A stretch of DNA of 60,874 nucleotides from Methanomassiliicoccales archaeon RumEn M1 (GCA_001421185.1 LJKK01000123.1:1-60874); one strand, 5' to 3'; positions 19,345 through 28,952 are shown, counted from the stretch's first letter. The notes: generated from the sequence alone by a model not told the origin. A program made the numbers and translations.

Positions 19345-19866
19345 CTAGGCCAGCTGGACGTTCTCCTGAAGTTCCCGCCGGGCATCGTCCAGATGCTTTC
19401 GGGCCAGCTCGCGCGCCATGTCGCGCGCGTCGGGGGCCAGGGGGCCCCATAGTCCGGTGACGGGCAGATGCATCTGCTCCGGAGCGGGCGTGAGCCCTCG
19501 GCTCTCCACCGCCGCCTGGATCGTCCCGGCGGCGCTTCTAGTAGTGTTCCCTATCCGCCGCAGCGCCTCTCTCCTCTTCTCAGGGTCCTTGGAGAGCGGC
19601 CCCACCGTGTCGAACGCCACGATGCGTCGTCCCCTCCACGGTCCGGACACGAAGTCCCTCAGGAACTCCGCGGTCCGCTTGGTCATCCTGCCGGCGCGGG
19701 TGGGGGACCCCACGAACATTAGGTCTCCCGAGAGGTCGAGCGGCATCGAGGCGCGCAGGTCCACCACCTCGGCCTCGTCGCCCCCCGAGCGGACCTCCTC
19801 GGCTATCGCCTCGGCCACCTCTCCCGTGCTGCCATGTACTGTATCGAAGACGATGACGACCTTCAT
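19345..19866 (-). CDS. flavodoxin-family protein
   Basis: This 173-residue protein begins KVVIVFDTVHGSTGEVAEAIAEEV, the FMN phosphate loop of flavodoxins. It continues with MFVGSPTRAGRMTKRTAEFLRDF and a RRIVAFDTVGP strand. It probably binds FMN and carries electrons. It is shorter than the flavodiiron proteins and has no Fe-S motif. The next gene downstream on the same strand is not within operon distance. The redox partner is unknown. Confidence 0.8.
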   Translation of the reverse strand: MKVVIVFDTVHGSTGEVAEAIAEEVRSGGDEAEVVDLRASMPLDLSGDLMFVGSPTRAGRMTKRTAEFLRDFVSGPWRGRRIVAFDTVGPLSKDPEKRREALRRIGNTTRSAAGTIQAAVESRGLTPAPEQMHLPVTGLWGPLAPDARDMARELARKHLDDARRELQENVQLA

Positions 19867-19960
19867 GACGATCCTCCCGATGCCATCTGCTCCATTGATT
19901 GATAATGATGAGCACGGAAATGATAAAAAGGAAGGGGGGGAAAGGATTTGGGAAGGAGGT

Positions 19961-21562
19961 TTACTTCTTCTTTATGACCGTGTCGACCTTGTGTTGCTCG
20001 TACTTCTCCTCTTCCTGGCGCTCCATGGCGTACTCATGGGCCTTCTCGTCGATGTTCTTGTCGCCGGGGAGGAGCTTCTTAACCGTGGCCATGGCCCCCA
20101 TGCCGAAGCCCAGCAGGCCGGCGTTGACCGGCAGGCCGAAGCGGGTCTTCATGCCCAGCAGCTTGCCGGGGTTCATGATCTCCTTGGGGTCGAGGGCGTT
20201 CTTGATGGCCACGATGACGTCGTAGCCCGCGCCGCGGACCGGCTTCAGGGTGGAGCCGAAGAACAGGCCGAAGCCGCCCAGCATGCGTCCGCCGTTGGCC
20301 TTGGCCAGGTCGCCGCACTTGTAGTTGAAGGACAGCGAGGTCATGCTCTTGGGCAGGGAGGTGGGGTCGTAGACGTAGTAGGGCATGAACATGACCGTGT
20401 TGCGGTCGGCCATGATGCCGATGATGCCTCCCTCCATCTTCATGGACTTCAGCAGGTCGTACATGTCGTTGACCATCTTGCCGTAGGCGTAGGTCGGAAC
20501 GAGGACCTCCATGGGCACCGAGCCCAGCCCCAGCTCGCGCACGCGGAACTCGTAGGAGCGCTCGTCCCACTCGTGCTGCGCGACCTCGTCGGGCAGCTTC
20601 TTGCCGCCGTGCTTGGCGCAGATCGCGTCGATCTTCTTCTCCTCCAGCTCCACGATGTCCTTGTCGCCCTCCAGGACCACGATGAGGGCGGAGCCGTGGA
20701 TGTGCACGTCCTTGCCGAGCTTCTTCAGGAACTCGAAGTGGTTGTTGTCGGACCACGCGATGTGAAGGGGCATCACCTTGCTGCGGGTGATGTCCATCAG
20801 GGGGTCGTTCAGCTTGTCCAGGCTCTCGAACTCGTAGGCCAGGGGGCGCAGGACCTCAGGCCGGGGGGACAGCTTGAAGGTGACCTCGCAGACCACTCCC
20901 AGGGTGCCCTCGGCGCCCGTGATCAGGCGAGTGAGGTTGTAGCCGGACATGTTGTCGGACAGGTTCTTGAAGCCCGTGTCGACGATGGAGCCGTCGGGCA
21001 TGACGACCTTCATGGTGCGGATGTTGTCGCCGGCGGAGCCGTACTTGTAGTTGCCGATGCCGATGCCGCCGGTGGAGATCCACCCGGCCAGGCTGGCGCT
21101 GGGCGCGCTGGATGGGTAGGAGCCGAGCAGGAATCCCTTCTCCCACGCGGCGTCGTACACCTGCTTCCACGAGGCCCCGGCCTGGGCGGTGATGGTCATG
21201 TTCTTCTCATCGATCTCCAGGATCTTGCTCATCCCACCGACCATGTCGATGAGAATGCCGCCATAGGCGGTGACGGCGCCGGCCAGTCCCCAGGTCGATG
21301 CTCCCCTGGGAGTGACGGGCACGCCTTCCTCGGCCGCCAGCTTGACCACCTTGGAGACGTCCTCGACGGAGCGGGGGCGGACCACGATGTCAGGGATGAG
21401 CTTGAACGCCACCTGCGCCTCCTTGGGCAGGGGGGCCATGTCATGGCTGTACAGCAACCTCTCCCCCTTGCTGGTCTTGACGTTCTCGGCCCCGATGGCC
21501 GCCTCCAACTTGCTCACGATAGAACCCTGGTATTTTTCAGAAGTGTCTGCAACGGCTTCCAT
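19961..21562 (-). CDS. glcD: FAD-linked oxidase, GlcD / D-lactate dehydrogenase family
   Basis: This protein of about 533 residues belongs to the FAD/FMN dehydrogenase family. The PCMH-type FAD-binding domain is seen in PDIVVRPRSVEDVSKVVKLA, VTPRGASTWGLAGA, SYPSSAPSASLAGWIS and GTLGVVCEVTF. The C-terminal cap domain ends in NALDPKEIMNPGKLLG. Such proteins oxidise 2-hydroxy acids, and in methanogens of this group relatives accompany HdrD-type subunits, but none is adjacent here. The ATG at 21562 has AGGAG upstream. The TTAATA element near 21620 is a likely separate promoter. Confidence 0.85.
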   Translation of the reverse strand: MEAVADTSEKYQGSIVSKLEAAIGAENVKTSKGERLLYSHDMAPLPKEAQVAFKLIPDIVVRPRSVEDVSKVVKLAAEEGVPVTPRGASTWGLAGAVTAYGGILIDMVGGMSKILEIDEKNMTITAQAGASWKQVYDAAWEKGFLLGSYPSSAPSASLAGWISTGGIGIGNYKYGSAGDNIRTMKVVMPDGSIVDTGFKNLSDNMSGYNLTRLITGAEGTLGVVCEVTFKLSPRPEVLRPLAYEFESLDKLNDPLMDITRSKVMPLHIAWSDNNHFEFLKKLGKDVHIHGSALIVVLEGDKDIVELEEKKIDAICAKHGGKKLPDEVAQHEWDERSYEFRVRELGLGSVPMEVLVPTYAYGKMVNDMYDLLKSMKMEGGIIGIMADRNTVMFMPYYVYDPTSLPKSMTSLSFNYKCGDLAKANGGRMLGGFGLFFGSTLKPVRGAGYDVIVAIKNALDPKEIMNPGKLLGMKTRFGLPVNAGLLGFGMGAMATVKKLLPGDKNIDEKAHEYAMERQEEEKYEQHKVDTVIKKK

Positions 21563-21706
21563 GAACAGCATCTCCTAGACTGGAATGTCGAACTTGACCA
21601 GGTAGTTTCGTTGAGATATTAAAAGACTCCTTCTTTTTTGGTACCACGACGCCCCCATCGGCGCATGACCAGTGTGTCAAATGTCTCAACAAATGTGAAG
21701 AAGTGA

Positions 21707-21990
21707 AAAGGGCGCTCAGGGTTCACGGGGCAGCTAGGAGCAAACCGCCGAAACCAATCGCAATCACCTCGCTTTGGTTCTTCGGCGGCCCCGTTCCTTG
21801 CCTGCAAGGGCCGTTAGCACGGACACCTTAACAGGTTTGGAAACGTTCAAGCCTGGTAGCCTCGTCGTTACAGACTTGACGTTCCGTTGCCGGTTAGGCT
21901 AGCGGTTGGTGCAGATACAGGTTCGATACCGCCTTTGACGGTTCGTTGCCTGTTCTGACGCTCCAGCCACATTCCGCCCCTGAGCGGTAT
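21707..21990 (-). ncRNA. candidate structured RNA, about 280 nt, family unknown
   Basis: No ORF with codon bias lies between glcD and the GIY-YIG gene, but the minus strand folds well. CGCTCAGGG near 21978-21986 and its exact complement at 21713-21721 close the ends. Next, GGCTGGAG (21961-21968) pairs with 21732-21740 through one bulge. A 13-pair hairpin occupies 21745-21788, and CCTTG-CAGG-CAAGG forms another. A TATA box (GTATAAATAAG near 22009-22019) sits about 26 bases upstream of the 5' end, and CCCTTTTC follows the 3' end. It does not show SRP or RNase P signatures. Confidence 0.5.
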
Positions 21991-22027
21991 CATCATAGAT
22001 AATGGCTCTTATTTATACGTATCTGGC

Positions 22028-22480
22028 CTACTTCCGCCGAGGAACGTACTCATCATCTTGACGTGCATTTTCGGCCTTCAAGGAATGAGGGAACAGCGAT
22101 CGCAGGCAATCCGCGGCGGCCTCGGGAAGGTGGTAGAGGTGGGAGGGGCAGCGGCAGTCGGAGCAGCCGAAGCCGCGGGTGGGCGAGGCGCCCGGGATGG
22201 AGGATATGAGAGATGCGAGCTCGCATTCCACGTCCACCGGCGAGGGCACCAGGAGCGCCTCCACGCCGTCGGCCGATGCCAGCAAACGATCGATGTGCCA
22301 GCGTATCCTCTTCTCGTCCCTCAGATGCCTGGCCACCCTCTTCTCCAGCCCGCTCATGGCCGAGCCCACGTAGACATGCGTCCCCCTGGCGAAGCGTATT
22401 GGCCCCAGTGATCCCACGACGATGTCGCGCTCCTCGTTCAATCGCACCAGTAGGAGGTAGGCGCCGGTCTCGCCGCGCAT
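22028..22480 (-). CDS. GIY-YIG/DUF123-type protein
   Basis: This 150-residue protein contains ETGAYLLLVRL, FARGTHVYVGSAMSGLEKRVARHLR and RWHIDRLL, the GIY-YIG-like core typical of the archaeal DUF123 family. A CSDCRCPSHLYHL Cys/His cluster lies near the C-terminus. The family is a putative nuclease. Its ATG overlaps the TGA of mmp7 (TGATG), so it is translationally coupled to the marker-gene cluster. Whether that is functional or just opportunistic is unclear. Confidence 0.8.
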   Translation of the reverse strand: MRGETGAYLLLVRLNEERDIVVGSLGPIRFARGTHVYVGSAMSGLEKRVARHLRDEKRIRWHIDRLLASADGVEALLVPSPVDVECELASLISSIPGASPTRGFGCSDCRCPSHLYHLPEAAADCLRSLFPHSLKAENARQDDEYVPRRK

Positions 22481-23391
22481 CAGCGAGACTCGACCTCGGC
22501 GCGGGTCTTGATTCGGATCAGCGTGCTTCCGCCGAGGCGCGAGTCGGTGATCTCGGCGATGTCGCCCAGGCGGCGGCCGTAGACCTCCACGTCGGCGATC
22601 TGGTCCTTCCACTCATCGTACGGTATCTTCACCCGGAGGCCATCCAGGTGCAGCACGATGGGGGCCGGGCGCAGGCTCTGCTGGACCGCCTCCAGTTCGG
22701 CGATGCGGTCCTTGATCTCGGCCGGGTGCACGAACAGGGGGTCCTCGTCGAGCTCCTGCCTCTTCTGCCGGACCACCTTCTCGACCTGGGCGCTGACCTC
22801 CTCCAGCTTGTGGATCTCCTCTTCCCGGCGCATCCTCTCCACCTTGCGGCCCACGCCGCACACCAGGCCCTCGCAGGACGGCAGCGAGCCGACCTCGGGA
22901 CCGCACACGACCACCACCGGCACCTCAAGGTCCTCGAACAGCTTCACCTTGTGCTCCAGGATGCAGTCCTTGAAGTTGCCCAGGACGAAGATGGCGGCGT
23001 CGTACTCCTCGATGACGGCCTTCTCGTCGGCGCTGATCTGCGCGGTGCGGCGCCCTTTGCCTCGGGCGAGGCCCATCACCACGGTGATGGCCCCGGCGCG
23101 GCGCAGCTGCTCCGCGATGTCGCAGGTGGGGTGGGGCATGTGGTGCCTTCCCAGCGTGGGGGCGACCACGGCGATCTCGGTGCCGGCCAGCGGCACGTCG
23201 ATCAGCTTGCCGCCCAGCTCCACGGTCTTGGCCTCGATGACCGGCCTCTCCTCCTCCGGGATGGCCAGGGTGACGGTGATCTGGACCTGGACCTGCGTCT
23301 TCTGGATGACGAAGCCTCCCACGTCCTCGATCAGCTCGTACAGCTCGTTGATCTTGTACACGCCGCCGTCGAACATCAGGACCTCGTACAT
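22480..23391 (-). CDS. mmp7: methanogenesis marker protein 7
   Basis: This 303-residue protein begins MYEVLMFDGGVYKINELYELIEDVGGF, typical of Mmp7. It continues with GRHHMPHPTCDIAEQLRRAGA, VVVCGPEVGSLPSC and a coiled-coil-like stretch at about residues 180-240 (MRREEEIHKLEEVSAQVEKV...). Mmp7 is reported in the complex that activates methyl-CoM reductase with AtwA and McrC. Its ATG overlaps the stop of mmp17 (ATGA). The longer open frame upstream of the ATG is a GC-rich shadow. Confidence 0.9.
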   Translation of the reverse strand: MYEVLMFDGGVYKINELYELIEDVGGFVIQKTQVQVQITVTLAIPEEERPVIEAKTVELGGKLIDVPLAGTEIAVVAPTLGRHHMPHPTCDIAEQLRRAGAITVVMGLARGKGRRTAQISADEKAVIEEYDAAIFVLGNFKDCILEHKVKLFEDLEVPVVVVCGPEVGSLPSCEGLVCGVGRKVERMRREEEIHKLEEVSAQVEKVVRQKRQELDEDPLFVHPAEIKDRIAELEAVQQSLRPAPIVLHLDGLRVKIPYDEWKDQIADVEVYGRRLGDIAEITDSRLGGSTLIRIKTRAEVESR

Positions 23392-23954
23392 CAGTCGTCC
23401 TCCTTCCTCTCGTGATGCATCTCCTCGTGCAGCTCCTCGGCGATGCGGACCCACTCGTCCTCCATGTCGTGCTCGGTGCCGAGGATGGTCATCACCTGGT
23501 CGTCCACCAGGTTGTGGCGGACCTTGAACCCTTCGGGGAAGATCCTCCATACGGCGTCCAGGACCTTGCTCCGGAGCTCCTCGCCGGGGTCCAGCTCCAT
23601 GTCCTCCAGGACGTCGGCGTTGGCGCCGTGCACGATCAGCTCGAAGCGGGTGAGCTGCTCCACCGCGTCCCGGCCGTACTCCTGCCACAGGCGGGTCAGG
23701 AGGGCGGGGGCCCAGTTCTCGTCGGTGATGGTGATCTTCCCCCCGTCCTGGGCCGGCTCCACGATGGCCATGTCCGACACCTTGATGGACGAGCGCGCCC
23801 TGCCCAGGCGTAGCGAGATGAGGAAGTAGGGGGCGTCGGGGTCGGCCTTGATGCGGTAGTCGGTCACCATGCGGGTGACGTTCAGCTCCGCCATCACCTG
23901 CCTTAAGATGGTGTCGAAGTTGCGATATGCGAATGACTCATCGTGCTCGCTCAT
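23391..23954 (-). CDS. mmp17: methanogenesis marker protein 17
   Basis: This 187-residue protein matches the Mmp17 (DUF2102) pattern: DTILRQVMAELNV near the start, LGRARSSIKVSDMAIVEPAQ, NWAPALLTRLWQEYGRDAVEQLTRFEL and a Glu/His-rich C-terminus. It belongs to the MCR-activation set. It overlaps mmp15 upstream and mmp7 downstream by a few bases, consistent with one polycistronic mRNA. Confidence 0.88.
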   Translation of the reverse strand: MSEHDESFAYRNFDTILRQVMAELNVTRMVTDYRIKADPDAPYFLISLRLGRARSSIKVSDMAIVEPAQDGGKITITDENWAPALLTRLWQEYGRDAVEQLTRFELIVHGANADVLEDMELDPGEELRSKVLDAVWRIFPEGFKVRHNLVDDQVMTILGTEHDMEDEWVRIAEELHEEMHHERKEDD

Positions 23955-25189
23955 CACTGCCCCTCTAGGAAGCCGGAGGACAGCAGGGCGCCTCCGGCCG
24001 CGCCGATGTACTGCGAGTTCTCGGGGACGATGGGCTTGCTCCCCACCATGTCCCCGACCGCCCTCACCAGCCCGCTGATGAGCGACGTCCCGCCCACCTG
24101 GATGATCGGCTGGCGGACATCGATCTCTTGCAGCTGCTGCTCATAGACCTGCTCGGCCACCGAGTGGCAGGCCGCGGCCGCCACATCCTCGATGGTATGG
24201 CCGGCCGCCAGCGACGTAACCAGGTCCTGTATGCCGAACACCGAGCAATAGGAGTTCATGTTGACCTTGGACCAATCGCCCTTGTCGGCCAGCGCTCCCA
24301 GCTCGGTGATATCCACCCGTAGGCGCTTGGCGACCATCTCCAGGAACCTCCCCGATGCGCCGGCGCAGATGCCGCCCATGGTGAAGTTGTCCGGGATCCC
24401 GTCCCTCACGGTGATGGCCTTGTTGTCCATCCCTCCGATGTCGATGATGGTGGCCTCGCCCCGCTGGCGGTCGGCCAACCACACCGCTCCTTTGGAGTTA
24501 GTGGTCAGCTCCTCCTGGATGAGGTTGGCGTCCAGCTTCCTTCCGATCAGGAAGCGGCCGTAGCCGGTGACGCCGATGCCCTCCAGATTGTTGAACTTGA
24601 TGCCGGCCTCGGCCAACGCCTGGTCCAGCACCTCCTGGGCCGAGGCCATGACCTCGCCAGTGGGCGTCCAGGCCTTGCCTATGATCTTGTTGTCCTGCAG
24701 GATCATGGCCTTGGTGGTCGAGGAGCCGGAGTCGATGCCGGCGGTGATCCCGACCTGCCGCTCCCTGGCCAGGAGCTCCTTCTTGGCGACGATGGTTACC
24801 AGGGCCTCCATCCTGGTGAGGAGCTGGGCGGCCTTCAGCCGCTCCGTGAAGGAGTACGTGACGACGGGCAGCCGCGTATGCTCCTGGAGGTACCTTCGCA
24901 CCTCGTTCCTCACCAGGGCGCCCTCGGCGCACCGGAAGCAGGTGGCGATGAAGACCGCATCGGCATCGTAATGGCCATCCGCCAGGGCCTTGGCCCGGGC
25001 GATCATGAGCTTCAGCTGCGGCGATACGGGATCGAACCCGAACTCGTCCACCGCGCGGGTGATGTCGTCGTAGCTCACGTCAGGATAGACCATCTTGCCG
25101 CCCACGGTGCCGGCGGCGTTCTCTATCTCCGACTGTATGCCGCTGTACTCCGTGCCACAGGATATCTGGGCGATCTTGATGTTGCTCAT
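23954..25189 (-). CDS. mmp15: methanogenesis marker protein 15 (ASKHA ATPase fold)
   Basis: This 411-residue protein has an N-terminal region with the Cys-containing segments [12 protein letters not shown] and [11 protein letters not shown] BadF/BcrA/HgdC-type ASKHA ATPase domain follows, with [49 protein letters not shown] and [14 protein letters not shown]. Relatives of this fold drive low-potential electron transfer by ATP, which fits a role in reducing the nickel of F430 during MCR activation. It overlaps mmp5 and mmp17. Confidence 0.92.
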   Translation of the reverse strand: MSNIKIAQISCGTEYSGIQSEIENAAGTVGGKMVYPDVSYDDITRAVDEFGFDPVSPQLKLMIARAKALADGHYDADAVFIATCFRCAEGALVRNEVRRYLQEHTRLPVVTYSFTERLKAAQLLTRMEALVTIVAKKELLARERQVGITAGIDSGSSTTKAMILQDNKIIGKAWTPTGEVMASAQEVLDQALAEAGIKFNNLEGIGVTGYGRFLIGRKLDANLIQEELTTNSKGAVWLADRQRGEATIIDIGGMDNKAITVRDGIPDNFTMGGICAGASGRFLEMVAKRLRVDITELGALADKGDWSKVNMNSYCSVFGIQDLVTSLAAGHTIEDVAAAACHSVAEQVYEQQLQEIDVRQPIIQVGGTSLISGLVRAVGDMVGSKPIVPENSQYIGAAGGALLSSGFLEGQ

Positions 25190-25620
25190 TTCAAGCCCTC
25201 CAGGAAGGCCTTGATCTTGGTGACCATGATCTTCCCCTCCTCCTCGTCCTCGGGGTACTCGACCTCCAAGGTGGGGATCTTCTTCTTGCGGATGCGGTGC
25301 ATCAGCAGGAGGTTGGTGCGGTGGCAGCCAACGCATCCGAAGGTGAACGGCGTGTTGTGCATGATGATGGCCGCCTCGGCCTCGTCCACCAGCGGCCCCC
25401 ACACCGCCATTCGGCCCCTGACGCCGGAAGGCACCTCAATGCCGGCGTACTTCAGCCCCTTGGTGACGTCCTTGAGGGTGACGTTCAGCGGCGGGGACTC
25501 CATCTCGCGTTCGGTGACACGGTCTCGCAGCTCCGCCATGATGCTCAGCGGCTGGTGCCCGAACCTCTCCACGAGATCGTAGAGGATGAGGCTGTTGGGC
25601 GGCATGATAAAGATCTTCAT
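25186..25620 (-). CDS. mmp5: methanogenesis marker protein 5
   Basis: This 144-residue protein begins [22 protein letters not shown]. It has [34 protein letters not shown] and the Cys pair in [15 protein letters not shown], as in Mmp5 (UPF0280-unrelated, methanogen-specific). Its precise role is unknown. It lies between mmp6 and mmp15 with ATGA-type overlaps, so it is part of the same operon. Confidence 0.88.
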   Translation of the reverse strand: MKIFIMPPNSLILYDLVERFGHQPLSIMAELRDRVTEREMESPPLNVTLKDVTKGLKYAGIEVPSGVRGRMAVWGPLVDEAEAAIIMHNTPFTFGCVGCHRTNLLLMHRIRKKKIPTLEVEYPEDEEEGKIMVTKIKAFLEGLK

Positions 25621-26018
25621 CTGTTGTCCTCCTCGGCTATCTGCATCAGCTTCTCCACGGAGAGCTTCCTTCGCGGAGGCTTTTCCGGGCACTCCTCACC
25701 GCCCTCGGCGGCGCACAGGCCGGCCTCGATGAACGGGAGGTCCTTCCACTCCTTCTCCATCTGATTGAAACCGGGGCGGGAGCCATGGTGGGCCCTGCAC
25801 CGCCTCTCATCGCCGATGGGGTAGGCCCTCACCTTGATGAATATCCGGTTGGGATCGAGCTTCCTCACCTCGGGGACGATCTTCCCTATCAGTTCCTTGT
25901 CCCCCTCGATGTTGGCCCCGTAGCACGTCTCCTTGATCGTTATCTCATAGCCCAGCCCATGGATGAAGCGCGCCAGCTGGTCGGGCGTGAGCTCCGAGGT
26001 CGGGGCTATCATGATCAT
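25617..26018 (-). CDS. mmp6: methanogenesis marker protein 6
   Basis: This 133-residue protein has the Mmp6 pattern: ARFIHGLGYEITIKETCYGANIEG, PNRIFIKVRAYPIGDERRCRAHHGSRPGFNQ (read in parts) and a C-terminal EKLMQIAEE. Three Cys residues and the HH pair may bind metal. Two candidate ATGs lie at 26018 and 26012, the first overlapping the mmp3 stop. Its biochemical role is undefined. Confidence 0.88.
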   Translation of the reverse strand: MIMIAPTSELTPDQLARFIHGLGYEITIKETCYGANIEGDKELIGKIVPEVRKLDPNRIFIKVRAYPIGDERRCRAHHGSRPGFNQMEKEWKDLPFIEAGLCAAEGGEECPEKPPRRKLSVEKLMQIAEEDNR

Positions 26019-27676
26019 TCTTGTTTCGATCTCTTCGCTCGTGGTCTTCCCCCCTTCTTCCTTGGCGGTTCGGCCTCCTCGCCCTCGGCCGCGGGAGCCT
26101 CGACGGGCCCTTGCGCCTCGTGAGCGACCGGTCCGGGGGCCGCCCCTGGCCTCCGGGACTCCTTGATGTAGATGATGTCCCCGTCCTTGATGTCCTTCAT
26201 CATGAGCTCGAGGTCGGAGACGATCCTCCCGGCCACGTTGGTGCCGTAGGCCTCCTCCCCGGTGGGCCCGAACTCCTCGCTGTCCTCCAGCCGGATGCCG
26301 ATCGAGCCGCGGTTGGGCCGGGACATGTTGGTGACCGCCAGCTGGCCGCGGAAGGAGCCTTCCTCCGAGAAGCTCTTCTCGGGCAGGAGGACCGCCGCCT
26401 CCGATGGGTTGCCGACGAAGGTGATCATGGGCATGCCCTCGAAGGTGAAGTGGACCTTCATCGTGCCTATGGGCTTGTGGTCCAGACCGGTCATCTTGCG
26501 GACGTAGTGCGACGTCACCGGGGAGCCTTCGTCATCGGCCTCCCACAGCACCACCTGGTCGCGACGGATGCCCAAGGTCTCGACCTCGCTCCCCGGCCTC
26601 ATCTCCATTGTGAGCTCCGGCTCCTGCTCGGCCACGATGGCATCGTCGTCCTTCAGTCCGGTCCTCTTCTGCACCATCCCGGCGGCCGCCAGGAACTCGC
26701 CCGCCTCGGCCTGGGTCATGCCGATGGACATGATGCGGGAGGGGTTGGGGACCACCGTGACCTCGGAGCCCTGATGGGCCATGCGCACGATCCCCAGCCC
26801 GTTGGTCACCTTGCCCACGTGGCTGTGGTTGGGCGACAGCTGCCGCCTCTCCCGGTAGAAATAGATGCGGCCGGTGCCGGTGCCGGAGTTCCTTACGGTG
26901 ACGTCGCCGACCTCGCGCACGGTGGCGTTCTCGGGCACCAGGGTCACGTCCATCCTCTGCGAGTTGGCCGAGTAGGTCTCGGTGCGGTCGGTGATCCTCA
27001 GGCGTCCGTCGCCGACCACCACCAGGAACTGCTCGCATCCTATGGGGGACGACCGGTCCAGGTCGACCGATACATGGGTGTCGACCGCCATGCCGTCCTC
27101 CAGCACGGTCGATAGGTCGGTGGTGAGGAAGGCGTCGGTCTCCGATAGCTCCAGGACCACGGGGCGGATGTCCAGGATGGGGTCGCCCTCGCGCAGGCGG
27201 TCGAGAAGGAACCGTCCGCGCGTGACCTTGCCGAACTTCCCTCCGTTACCGGCCACCCCGTACGCGCCGCTCTGGTCGAGGCGCGAGATCATGATGTACG
27301 TGGAATTGTTATCGAAGCCGCCCAGGGTGAAGAAGCAGTCGTACCTCGAGTATTCGTGCCGGTCCCGGGAGACCTCCAGGTCGGTGGGGAAGGAGCCGTA
27401 GGCCATCACCTTGGACGATTTCCAACGAAGGGTGGTCCCGGCCAGCTGGGGCGCCAGCTCGCGGAACCTCCTGGCATGCTCCGAGCCGTCGATGCGGATG
27501 ACGAACGAGCCGCGGGGGGTGGAGACCTCGAACTCCGACGTCCCCTTCTGTATGGAGCTCGCCGGCCGCGTCAATGCTATTTGGGTGCCTTCCAAGTACG
27601 GTTCGCCCTTGATCGCGTCGCCGAGGGTGGTGCCCTCCGCCACCTCGACATCCCTACCATTCAGTCGGATCCACAT
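26015..27676 (-). CDS. mmp3: methanogenesis marker protein 3
   Basis: This 553-residue protein starts with a ubiquitin-like strand set (WIRLNGRDVEVAEGTTLGDAIK) and has SRYDCFFTLGGFDNNSTYIMIS, GIVRMAHQGSEVTVVPNP and MIITFVGNPSEAAVLLP-like segments of Mmp3, a component of the MCR-activation complex. The last ~45 residues are an unusual Pro/Glu/Ala-rich tail ending in KKGGRPRAKRS, an AT-hook-like basic motif not expected in the family. It is the first gene of the mmp3-6-5-15-17-7 operon. Confidence 0.92.
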   Translation of the reverse strand: MWIRLNGRDVEVAEGTTLGDAIKGEPYLEGTQIALTRPASSIQKGTSEFEVSTPRGSFVIRIDGSEHARRFRELAPQLAGTTLRWKSSKVMAYGSFPTDLEVSRDRHEYSRYDCFFTLGGFDNNSTYIMISRLDQSGAYGVAGNGGKFGKVTRGRFLLDRLREGDPILDIRPVVLELSETDAFLTTDLSTVLEDGMAVDTHVSVDLDRSSPIGCEQFLVVVGDGRLRITDRTETYSANSQRMDVTLVPENATVREVGDVTVRNSGTGTGRIYFYRERRQLSPNHSHVGKVTNGLGIVRMAHQGSEVTVVPNPSRIMSIGMTQAEAGEFLAAAGMVQKRTGLKDDDAIVAEQEPELTMEMRPGSEVETLGIRRDQVVLWEADDEGSPVTSHYVRKMTGLDHKPIGTMKVHFTFEGMPMITFVGNPSEAAVLLPEKSFSEEGSFRGQLAVTNMSRPNRGSIGIRLEDSEEFGPTGEEAYGTNVAGRIVSDLELMMKDIKDGDIIYIKESRRPGAAPGPVAHEAQGPVEAPAAEGEEAEPPRKKGGRPRAKRSKQE

Positions 27677-27776
27677 CTAGTCGTCCAGTGATGGGGCGGA
27701 GGAATTAATAGCCTTTCCCCGCACTGGCGTGGCCGGCTAGGAAAAGAACATATGCCATCTGAGCGATGTATCGACC

Positions 27777-28349
27777 GTGGCAGCGGAACGCGAGGCGGTC
27801 TTGGCCGAGGTCGAGAGGGCAGTGCTAAAGATTCCCGGAGTGGAAGGGATGAGGTTCCTGGATCCGGAGCTGAAGGAGGAGATCACCCGCCTGGAACTGC
27901 TGGCAGAGCAGAACGGCGCCTGCGGCGGCCTGATGCCGTTCCGCAACGGCGGGGTGTGGGCGGCCCTCTCCCGGGAGGTAAGCCTCATAGTGGTCGGCAA
28001 TGCCCATCTCATCGTTCACAACGAGGGGCTGCTGTACATGATGGACACCTCCGGACAGGTGATCGGGGAGTATGTCCCTCCCCATCTCAAGGAGAGGTTC
28101 GTCAAGGAGCATCCCAACGCCAACTTCCTCTCCGACGATTTCGTGCTCCATTCCGATGTCACGGTCCAGGGCGAACCCTACTTCCTCATCGACGAGGTCG
28201 ACTTCCCCTACCTGGAGAACATAGAGGGCATAACCAGGCTGACCTCGGGCAGCGTGTCCACCATGTCCGACGACATGGTGCGCTCGCTCATGGGATTCGA
28301 CGGGCCGCAGCGCTGGACCCACCTGGTGGGGTTCGACCTCCTGCGGTGA
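27777..28349 (+). CDS. unknown protein, distant paralogue of the 44328 gene
   Basis: This 190-residue soluble protein of unknown family starts with a GTG. Its middle contains LLYMMDTSGQVIGEYVPPHL, a run F..E.PN.NFLSDDFV and then GEPYFLIDEVDFPYLENIEG. These segments line up in order with a protein encoded at 44328 beside the mcr operon, and both end in a conserved GF pair. It is divergent from mmp3 and convergent with mcrC, with no gap to the latter. An accessory role in MCR biology is inference from position only. Confidence 0.7.
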   Translation: MAAEREAVLAEVERAVLKIPGVEGMRFLDPELKEEITRLELLAEQNGACGGLMPFRNGGVWAALSREVSLIVVGNAHLIVHNEGLLYMMDTSGQVIGEYVPPHLKERFVKEHPNANFLSDDFVLHSDVTVQGEPYFLIDEVDFPYLENIEGITRLTSGSVSTMSDDMVRSLMGFDGPQRWTHLVGFDLLR

Positions 28350-28952
28350 TCAGAGGTTCCTGCGCACCTTGGAGACGATCTCGTCCAGCTTGTGCTGGGG
28401 GCTGGTGGCCCCGCGGACCACGCCGGTGACGATGTCCACGATCTCGCCCTTGGTGCCGATGTCCTCCTTCCGGGGGCGGACCATGCGGGTCTTGACGCCT
28501 ATCCGGGCGAAGTCCTCGAAGTCCACCGGGGCCTGGCACACCACCACGGCCGGTATGTCGACGTTCCTCAGGATGAGGCGGGCCTTGTAGATGATATGGT
28601 TCCTGACGTTCCCCAGGTGGATCAGGGCGAGCTTGAACTGCTGGATCCTGTCGACCTCGATCTGGTCCAGCCCGAAGATGGAGCTGGTGCTCATGTCCGG
28701 GGCGTCGGCCGGGACGCCGGAGCCTGCCGTGACCACGATGACGCTGGTATCGATCCCCTCCTCCCGCAGCGCGTAGGTGATCTCGCACACCGGCTTGGTG
28801 ATGTGTCGCTTGCCAGGGCCCATGGCCACCGCCACCACGTCCCTTCCGCTCTCCGAGATGGTGGCCCGCTGCGCCAGCCCTCCGCCGACCCCGAGCCCAC
28901 GGGACTCGCGGCACTCGACGAAGCTCATGTGGCGGCCGATCTTGGCCTTCAT
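28350..28952 (-). CDS. mcrC: methyl-coenzyme M reductase operon protein C
   Basis: This 200-residue McrC has [54 protein letters not shown] and [21 protein letters not shown], all typical of the family. McrC is found in the complex that activates MCR. Here it is separate from the mcr operon and coupled to atwA, whose stop overlaps nothing but whose frame is four bases away. The paired placement with the ATPase supports a joint function. Confidence 0.93.
   Translation of the reverse strand: MKAKIGRHMSFVECRESRGLGVGGGLAQRATISESGRDVVAVAMGPGKRHITKPVCEITYALREEGIDTSVIVVTAGSGVPADAPDMSTSSIFGLDQIEVDRIQQFKLALIHLGNVRNHIIYKARLILRNVDIPAVVVCQAPVDFEDFARIGVKTRMVRPRKEDIGTKGEIVDIVTGVVRGATSPQHKLDEIVSKVRRNL

Noticed and set aside
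19418-21622. A 734-codon open frame antisense to the flavodoxin and GlcD genes
   Set aside because: It is a GC-rich shadow frame. The product is Val/His/Asp-rich low-complexity sequence, while the minus strand encodes clear FAD-oxidase motifs.
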